Positions 15,684 through 18,106 of a DNA stretch of 18,106 bases are shown here, in pieces. This stretch comes from DATAES01 sp036257895 (GTDB taxonomy: Bacteria > Actinomycetota > Acidimicrobiia > Acidimicrobiales > JACDCH01). The stretch is from assembly GCA_036257895.1 (NCBI GenBank), contig DATAES010000008.1:1-18106 (forward strand), in the 5' to 3' direction. Numbering within the stretch: position 1 is the stretch's first letter; every line of letters begins with the position of its first letter. The notes beneath the pieces were generated by a model, which was not told where the DNA came from, did not search any database, and saw only the letters and a list, made by a program, of their open reading frames with translations. Both the position numbers and the translations under genes were made by a program.

Positions 15684-16100
15684 TCACGCGGGTCGGAAGT
15701 ACGGGAGCGTCACGTCGTCGTTCGCCGGATGGAACTCGACGAAGACAGGCATGTCCGCCCGCAGGTCCTCGTGGTCGCAGCCGATGATCGCTGTCATCAA
15801 CCAGAACCCCTCGTCGAGCTCGACGATCGCTGGTGCATATGGCACGTGGAACGACGGGTGCTGGGGTCGCCACACGACGGTCCAGCTGTAGAGGCGTCCC
15901 CGCCCTTCGCTGCGCTCCCAAGCGAGGTCACGACCCCCGCAGACCGCACACGCGCGGGCCGGCTTCATGTTCACCGACCCGCAGCCGGCGCACTGCTGGT
16001 AGCGGAGGACGCCCTGCGCGCACCCTTCCCAGTAAGGCGCGGCCGCGGTCGAGCGACCGCCGGTCGGGATCGCGGGCGCCTGCGGCTGAAGCATCGTCAC
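15684..16100 (-). CDS. DUF35 Zn-ribbon OB-fold protein
   Basis: A 138-residue protein. GTG 16100 overlaps the stop of the upstream thiolase-like gene (GTGA); an ATG at 16094, two codons in, is the alternative. Seen: an N-terminal helix with TAAAPYWEGCAQGVLRYQQC, a rubredoxin-like zinc ribbon CAGC-x10-CAVC, then the OB-fold (GRGRLYSWTVVW, VPYAPAIVELDEG, MPVFVEFHP). The four cysteines are intact, unlike the fused OB domain at 14199-15584. DUF35 proteins bind acyl-CoA and serve as obligate partners of thiolase-superfamily enzymes, for example ChsH2 with the aldolase Ltp2. The overlap with the degenerate thiolase gene supports a complex of the two. It is last in its operon. Confidence 0.92.
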   Translation of the reverse strand: MTMLQPQAPAIPTGGRSTAAAPYWEGCAQGVLRYQQCAGCGSVNMKPARACAVCGGRDLAWERSEGRGRLYSWTVVWRPQHPSFHVPYAPAIVELDEGFWLMTAIIGCDHEDLRADMPVFVEFHPANDDVTLPYFRPA

Positions 16101-17260
16101 GGGCGCGCTGATCCGAGGAGCATCACGTCGTTGAAGAGGGCTCCGGAGCCGCCGTTGCTGCACAGCGCCACTTCGGCACCGGCGACCTGGCCGGTGACGC
16201 ACGTACCGCGGAGCTGCTGCACGCCGCGGATGACCCGTTGCAGCATCTGCACGTTGAGGCCGGCATGGCTGAACGACATCGTCCCGCCGTCGGTCGTCAC
16301 GGGGAGACGGCCACCAGGAGCGATGTGGCCGTCCTCGACGAACGCGCCGCCGTCTCCTTCGCCACAGAAGCCGAACGCTTCGAGCTGGCGAATGATCTCG
16401 AAGGAAAACGGATCGTAGAGCTCCGCGACATCGACGTCGTCAGGCCCGAGCCCACCGAGCGCGAAGCACTTCTGCGCGGCACGGCGCCCGACGTAGCCCG
16501 CGGGGATGCCGTCGTCGCGACCGCGCAGATCCCACACCGGCGGCACGACGTACGCGGGCCCGTACGTGTCGCCTGCACCACCCAGGATCCAGACCGCCTT
16601 CGCGGCGGCATCGTCGGCTCGCTCGGCGGTGGTGAGCACCAGCCCGCAACCGCCCTCCGACGTCATCGCACACTCGAGGAGGTGGAACGGATCGGCCACC
16701 ATGCGCGACGCGAGGATGTCCCCGACCTCGAACGGACCGCGCCCGCAGTAGACGGCCTCAGGGTTCACATGGCCGTTGTTGCGGATGGTCGCGGCGACGG
16801 CGGCGAGCTGCGCAGGCGTCGTGCCGTAGGTGAGCATGTGGCGCCGAGCCATCAACGCGAACTCTGCAGCCGTGAACAACCCGTAGCCGGCCACGAGCTC
16901 GTTCGAGGGACGGGTCCACGGCGCAGTCGCGGCGCGTTCCGTGTACATCGCCGCGCCCCCTGCCGCGATCAGGACGACCTCGCATTCGCCGAACGCGATC
17001 ATCGAGGCCGCCTCGAGGACGGTCGGGATGCCGTGGGTCGACAGCTTGCGCGAGCACGGACCCATGCGGGCACCGAGCACCATGTCCGCCGCGAACTGTC
17101 CTGCGATCCCGTCCACCTCGCCGATCCCGATGCCTGCGTCGGCGAGCGCGCCGAGTGCGCCCTCCAGCGCGATCGACTGCGAGTCGTGGCCCTCCAGTTG
17201 GCGGGCCTGTTCGGTGTTGAACACGCCCACGATGGCGACGTCGCGGAACGGATGCGGCAT
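16097..17260 (-). CDS. Thiolase-superfamily protein lacking thiolase catalytic residues (Ltp2-like aldolase candidate)
   Basis: A 387-residue protein from ATG 17260, overlapping the haemoglobin stop (TGATG). The whole chain follows the SCP-x/lipid-transfer thiolase pattern (FRDVAIVGVFNTEQARQLEG, LVAGYGLFTAAEFALMARRH, LLECAMTSEGGCGLVL, GGLGPDDVDVAELYDPFSF). The active site differs: the nucleophile position reads STHGIPTVLEAAS with no CxS/CxG cysteine, the HD.F motif is Y282-D283, and the GHP motif is SHAG (331-334). In Ltp2, a thiolase-like retro-aldolase of steroid side-chain cleavage, tyrosines replace the thiolase residues and a DUF35 protein is the partner. The adjacent DUF35 gene and Y282 make an aldolase a good hypothesis. 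A non-catalytic lipid-transfer role is the alternative. Confidence 0.86.
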   Translation of the reverse strand: MPHPFRDVAIVGVFNTEQARQLEGHDSQSIALEGALGALADAGIGIGEVDGIAGQFAADMVLGARMGPCSRKLSTHGIPTVLEAASMIAFGECEVVLIAAGGAAMYTERAATAPWTRPSNELVAGYGLFTAAEFALMARRHMLTYGTTPAQLAAVAATIRNNGHVNPEAVYCGRGPFEVGDILASRMVADPFHLLECAMTSEGGCGLVLTTAERADDAAAKAVWILGGAGDTYGPAYVVPPVWDLRGRDDGIPAGYVGRRAAQKCFALGGLGPDDVDVAELYDPFSFEIIRQLEAFGFCGEGDGGAFVEDGHIAPGGRLPVTTDGGTMSFSHAGLNVQMLQRVIRGVQQLRGTCVTGQVAGAEVALCSNGGSGALFNDVMLLGSARP

Positions 17261-17634
17261 CAGGACGGCACGTTGATCATGTGGTCTGCGGTCATCGCGA
17301 AGTACTCCAGGAACCGGCGCTCGATGCCCACGTCGAGGTCGGCCTCCAGCACGGACGCTGACATGGCGCGATACCAGGCATCACGGTGCTCGCGGCCGAT
17401 CGCGAAGGGCAGATGTCGCATCCGCAGCGCCGGATGGCCGCGCTCACGGCTATAGGTCGGTGGCCCGCCCCAGTACTGGATGAGGAACAGCGCAAGATGG
17501 CGCTTCGGCCCTTCCAGGTCCTCGGGGTAGAGAGGGCGGAGCACCTCGTCCTTCTCGACCCGCTCGTAGAACCGATCGACGAGGTCGAAGAAGAACGATT
17601 CGCCGCCGACCGTTCTGAATACGTCGAGCTGCAT
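17260..17634 (-). CDS. glbO: Group II truncated haemoglobin
   Basis: A 124-residue protein from ATG 17634; the frame extends to 17703, but those residues are encoded by intergenic hairpin sequence and the homologous N-terminus begins at the ATG (MQLDVFRTVGGESFFFDL). Close to mycobacterial GlbO along its length: RFYERV (tyrosine at B10), DEVLRPLYPEDL (tyrosine at CD1), FLIQYWGGPPTYS, RGHPALRMRH with the proximal haem histidine, and RDAWYRAM with the group II tryptophan at G8. These proteins bind O2 tightly and have been linked to oxygen, peroxide or NO chemistry, with lipid association suggested in mycobacteria. It overlaps the thiolase-like gene by 1 nt, an unexpected partner, and follows the selenoprotein gene by 105 bp. 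Confidence 0.93.
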   Translation of the reverse strand: MQLDVFRTVGGESFFFDLVDRFYERVEKDEVLRPLYPEDLEGPKRHLALFLIQYWGGPPTYSRERGHPALRMRHLPFAIGREHRDAWYRAMSASVLEADLDVGIERRFLEYFAMTADHMINVPS

Positions 17635-17697
17635 CAGGAGCTCGCCAACCCGAGTCCCGCGAGGTCGGCGAGGGAAGCGCCAGCGACGAGCCGACAG

Positions 17698-17732
17698 CAC
17701 CAACGAGCGACCCGAAGGGGAGTGAGTTGGTG
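17698..17732. repeat. Hairpin-forming sequence between selenoprotein and haemoglobin genes
   Basis: caccaac (17698-17704) pairs perfectly with gttggtg (17726-17732), and CCC-GAA-GGG (17711-17719) forms a small inner hairpin. A second inverted pair, ctcgcc (17641-17646) and ggcgag (17667-17672), lies closer to the haemoglobin start. No U-tract is seen. The stretch 17635-17739 is otherwise non-coding. It could reduce read-through into glbO or be a dispersed repeat. Confidence 0.5.
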
Positions 17733-17739
17733 TCGAGAC

Positions 17740-18000
17740 TCAGATCTCGGCTCCGAACCGCTCACGGACCAAGCCCGCGACCTCGCCTGGCTCCGCATGC
17801 CGCTTGAGGGTGGCCTTCGAGAACACGAGCTCACCGTCGACGGTCACCTCGAAGCGTCCCTTCGACGAAGGGACGAGTTCGATGGTCTCGATGATCGGCG
17901 CCCATCCTTGCAACAGTTCGTCCGTCAGACCGACGGCACGTGGCACATAGTTTCAAGGGACGCAGAACTCGATCTGGATGCGATGTCGCGGGTCGAGCAT
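17740..18000 (-). CDS. SelW-like (Rdx family) selenoprotein with in-frame UGA
   Basis: An 86-residue reading from ATG 18000 that passes an in-frame TGA at 17953-17955 and ends at TGA 17740-17742. Before the TGA: MLDPRHRIQIEFCVP; after it: NYVPRAVGLTDELLQGWAP. Reading TGA as selenocysteine gives Cys-Val-Pro-Sec, the CxxU motif found at the end of the first beta strand in SelW/SelT/SelH (Rdx) proteins. The rest fits the fold: LLQGWAPIIETIELVPSSKG, then FEVTVDGELVFSK and a last helix EPGEVAGLVRERFG. The fold is a thioredoxin-like redox protein, probably thiol-dependent. Conventional calling would begin at GTG 17946, three codons after the TGA, and miss the active site. An in-frame TAG four codons before the ATG limits the start. 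A SECIS-like hairpin lies directly downstream of the UGA. Confidence 0.9.
17919..17940 (-). promoter_or_regulatory. Bacterial SECIS element (selenocysteine insertion hairpin)
   Basis: In the mRNA, CCGUC-GGUCU-GACGG (17936 to 17922) forms a perfect 5-bp stem with a five-base loop; two more pairs (17940/17919 and 17939/17920) form below an internal loop carrying a U. The loop G lies 21 nt after the UGA, within the range known for bacterial SECIS elements. The GGUCU loop is the same as that recognised by SelB in E. coli fdhF mRNA, and an unpaired U lies below the stem, as it does there. Confidence 0.85.
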
Positions 18001-18006
18001 CAGGCA

Positions 18007-18012
18007 AATCTA
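18007..18012 (-). promoter_or_regulatory. Possible -10 box for the selenoprotein gene
   Basis: TAGATT on the minus strand (TANNNT form) lies 6 nt before ATG 18000, which would allow a leaderless mRNA. No recognisable -35 is seen upstream, and the preceding gene ends only 22 bp away, so co-transcription from further upstream is equally possible. Confidence 0.3.
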
Positions 18013-18022
18013 CCGTCCGGGC

Positions 18023-18106
18023 TCAGGGCTCCTCCCCCATCTCCCGAAGCGCGGTCGCGAGCGCGGCCCGCAGCCGGCGGGCGGTGCCCGGCGCGAGGTG
18101 GGCGAC
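18023..18106 (-). CDS. C-terminal end of an unidentified protein (truncated by window)
   Basis: The frame is open from the window edge to TGA at 18023-18025 and gives 27 residues, VAHLAPGTARRLRAALATAL followed by REMGEEP. The alanine/arginine-rich helix is plausible as a protein tail and the spacing (22 bp) to the selenoprotein ATG fits an operon. Too short to assign a family; it could also be a chance open frame. Confidence 0.5.
   Translation of the reverse strand, partial: VAHLAPGTARRLRAALATALREMGEEP

Noticed and set aside
14661..16418. A 585-residue plus-strand open frame
   Set aside because: Antisense to three minus-strand genes with good family motifs and runs across the intergenic hairpin; not a gene.
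17740..17946. A 68-residue protein starting at GTG 17946
   Set aside because: It lacks the first beta strand and the redox motif of the SelW fold, which are present in frame just upstream of the TGA; better read as part of the selenoprotein.
1..18106. CRISPR array, tRNA, rRNA, insertion sequence or prophage genes
   Set aside because: No regularly spaced repeats, no tRNA-like cloverleaf or CCA end noticed, and no transposase or integrase frames. The HNH tail at the left edge is the only mobile-associated hint.

Overview
The window is high-GC, gene-dense DNA with GTG/TTG starts, ATGA/GTGA/TGATG gene overlaps and typical actinobacterial families: a DUF222-type HNH tail, a GlbO-like group II truncated haemoglobin, family III CoA-transferases and DUF35/thiolase pairs. 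It looks like an actinomycetote, perhaps of the Acidimicrobiia. That placement is inference; there is no rRNA or tRNA to anchor it.

Layout. 1-4357 is a mixed set of small genes on both strands: the end of an HNH endonuclease gene, a SRPBCC protein, a SAM methyltransferase, a DUF2784 membrane protein, an APH-type kinase, a DinB/DUF664 protein and an SDR oxidoreductase. 4372-7049 (+) is a two-gene unit, an NTF2-like protein overlapping a 745-residue double-domain CoA-transferase. 15584 down to 7062 (-) is a tightly packed seven-gene operon of acyl-CoA metabolism: KAS-III-like/OB fusion, thiolase, CoA-transferase, MaoC-like dehydratase, acyl-CoA dehydrogenase, acyl-CoA ligase and a NIPSNAP-like protein. 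18106 down to 15684 (-) is a second unit: the end of an unknown gene, a SelW-like selenoprotein, a truncated haemoglobin, a thiolase-like protein without the thiolase catalytic residues, and a stand-alone DUF35 Zn-ribbon protein. A hairpin (15638-15680) and a candidate leaderless promoter (15592-15621) mark the boundary between the two minus-strand units.

How it works together. Ligase or CoA-transferase activation, dehydrogenation by the acyl-CoA dehydrogenase, hydration by the MaoC-like protein, and C-C cleavage by thiolase or a thiolase-like aldolase make a complete beta-oxidation-type route for one unidentified acid. The DUF35 plus degenerate-thiolase pair recalls the Ltp2-ChsH2 aldolase of steroid side-chain breakdown. 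The substrate cannot be read from the sequence.

The most notable item is at 17740-18000. An open frame crosses an in-frame TGA to give a Cys-Val-Pro-Sec (CxxU) redox motif at the start of a SelW/Rdx fold. A perfect 5-bp stem with a GGUCU loop lies just downstream of the UGA, the expected form of a bacterial SECIS element. A standard gene call would start at the GTG after the TGA and lose the active site.
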